This document shows, piece after piece, positions 5,139-5,320 of a stretch of 5,320 bases of DNA (within the stretch, counting starts at the first letter, position 1; every line of letters begins with the position of its first letter). Origin of the DNA: Candidatus Omnitrophota bacterium (GTDB lineage: Bacteria > Omnitrophota > Omnitrophia > Omnitrophales > Aquincolibacteriaceae). The DNA lies in contig JAHFHB010000154.1 in assembly GCA_023247135.1 (NCBI GenBank), forward strand, positions 1 to 5,320. Reading direction: 5' to 3'. The position numbers and the translations under genes were made by a program. The notes beneath the pieces were generated by a model. The model was not told the DNA's origin, did not search any database, and worked only from the letters and a program-made list of their open reading frames with translations.

Positions 5139-5189
5139 ATAATTCCACCTGCACCTTCACCCTGAATCCTGGCACTGAGGCAAAAAAAT

Positions 5190-5320
5190 ATGAATCCGCA
5201 CGCACTGATCTGGGTCTCCCCTTTTGTACTCCTTCTCGGTTCAATCGCCATTCTGCCCCTGACCCATAAGCACTGGTGGGAGAAAAACTTTGCGCGCCTT
5301 TCTTTCGGTTTGGCGCTCCT
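5190..5320 (+). CDS. N-terminus of an integral membrane protein, probably a sodium:proton antiporter (NhaD-like), truncated by window edge
   Basis: The frame is open from the ATG at 5190 to the window end (43 complete codons). GAGG at 5177-5180 lies 9 bases upstream, and a good promoter lies at 5110-5138. The visible part has a short polar start, a hydrophobic helix (residues about 6-24, WVSPFVLLLGSIAILPL), then THKHWWEKNFARLSFGLAL, where a polar loop leads into a second hydrophobic stretch. The pattern 'W-x-x-PF-x-LLL-x-x-IA-x-LPL ... H-x-W-W-E-x-N' resembles the start of NhaD-like ion-transporter-superfamily antiporters, which exchange Na+ for H+ across the inner membrane. Only about a tenth of such a protein is visible, so the family call rests on this signature and on recall. 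It is divergent from the bufferin cluster and need not share its function. Confidence 0.6.
   Translation, partial: MNPHALIWVSPFVLLLGSIAILPLTHKHWWEKNFARLSFGLAL

Noticed and set aside
4927..5244. Minus-strand 105-residue frame across the divergent spacer
   Set aside because: It would overlap both divergent promoters, the antiporter start and the yceI start; its composition is non-descript and no SD is seen.

Overview
The window looks like a piece of a Gram-negative bacterial chromosome with roughly balanced base composition. Several Sec-type signal peptides point to an envelope with a periplasm. The partial gene at the left edge belongs to a family of exported ChaN/Tiki-like proteins that I associate with Omnitrophota-type genomes. 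That taxonomic guess is weak and comes from recall only.

Layout: almost everything lies on the minus strand and is transcribed from right to left. From the right these are a periplasmic YceI-family protein (4991-4401), a small cysteine-rich secreted peptide (4323-4069, GTG start), a 578-residue fusion of a DUF692/MNIO iron oxygenase with a DUF2063 partner domain (4050-2314), an SDR oxidoreductase (2275-1505), and a 56-residue two-helix membrane protein overlapping it by 4 bases (1508-1338). After a 157-base spacer comes the 5' part of the exported ChaN-like protein (1180 to the left edge). At the right edge, divergently on the plus strand, begins an integral membrane protein resembling NhaD-type sodium:proton antiporters (from 5190).

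The core of the window is a bufferin/oxazolin-type RiPP locus. The cysteine-rich precursor would be modified on its cysteines by the MNIO enzyme with the help of the DUF2063 domain, exported by Sec, and would bind copper or a similar metal in the periplasm. Known relatives usually encode enzyme and partner as separate genes. Here they are one open frame, and the linker between the domains contains a 28-bp near-perfect palindrome of the REP/RAYT-target type, translated in frame. The precursor mature region carries a duplicated CxGxNxCxGQG unit.

Regulatory structure: a divergent promoter region lies at 4992-5189. A 27-bp imperfect palindrome there covers both the -35 and -10 boxes of the leftward promoter. 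Two overlapping hairpins without U-tracts fill most of the yceI-precursor spacer, just upstream of a strong ribosome-binding site. A 68-bp structured element with inverted ends lies in the 1181-1337 spacer. No rRNA, tRNA, CRISPR array or transposase gene was seen.
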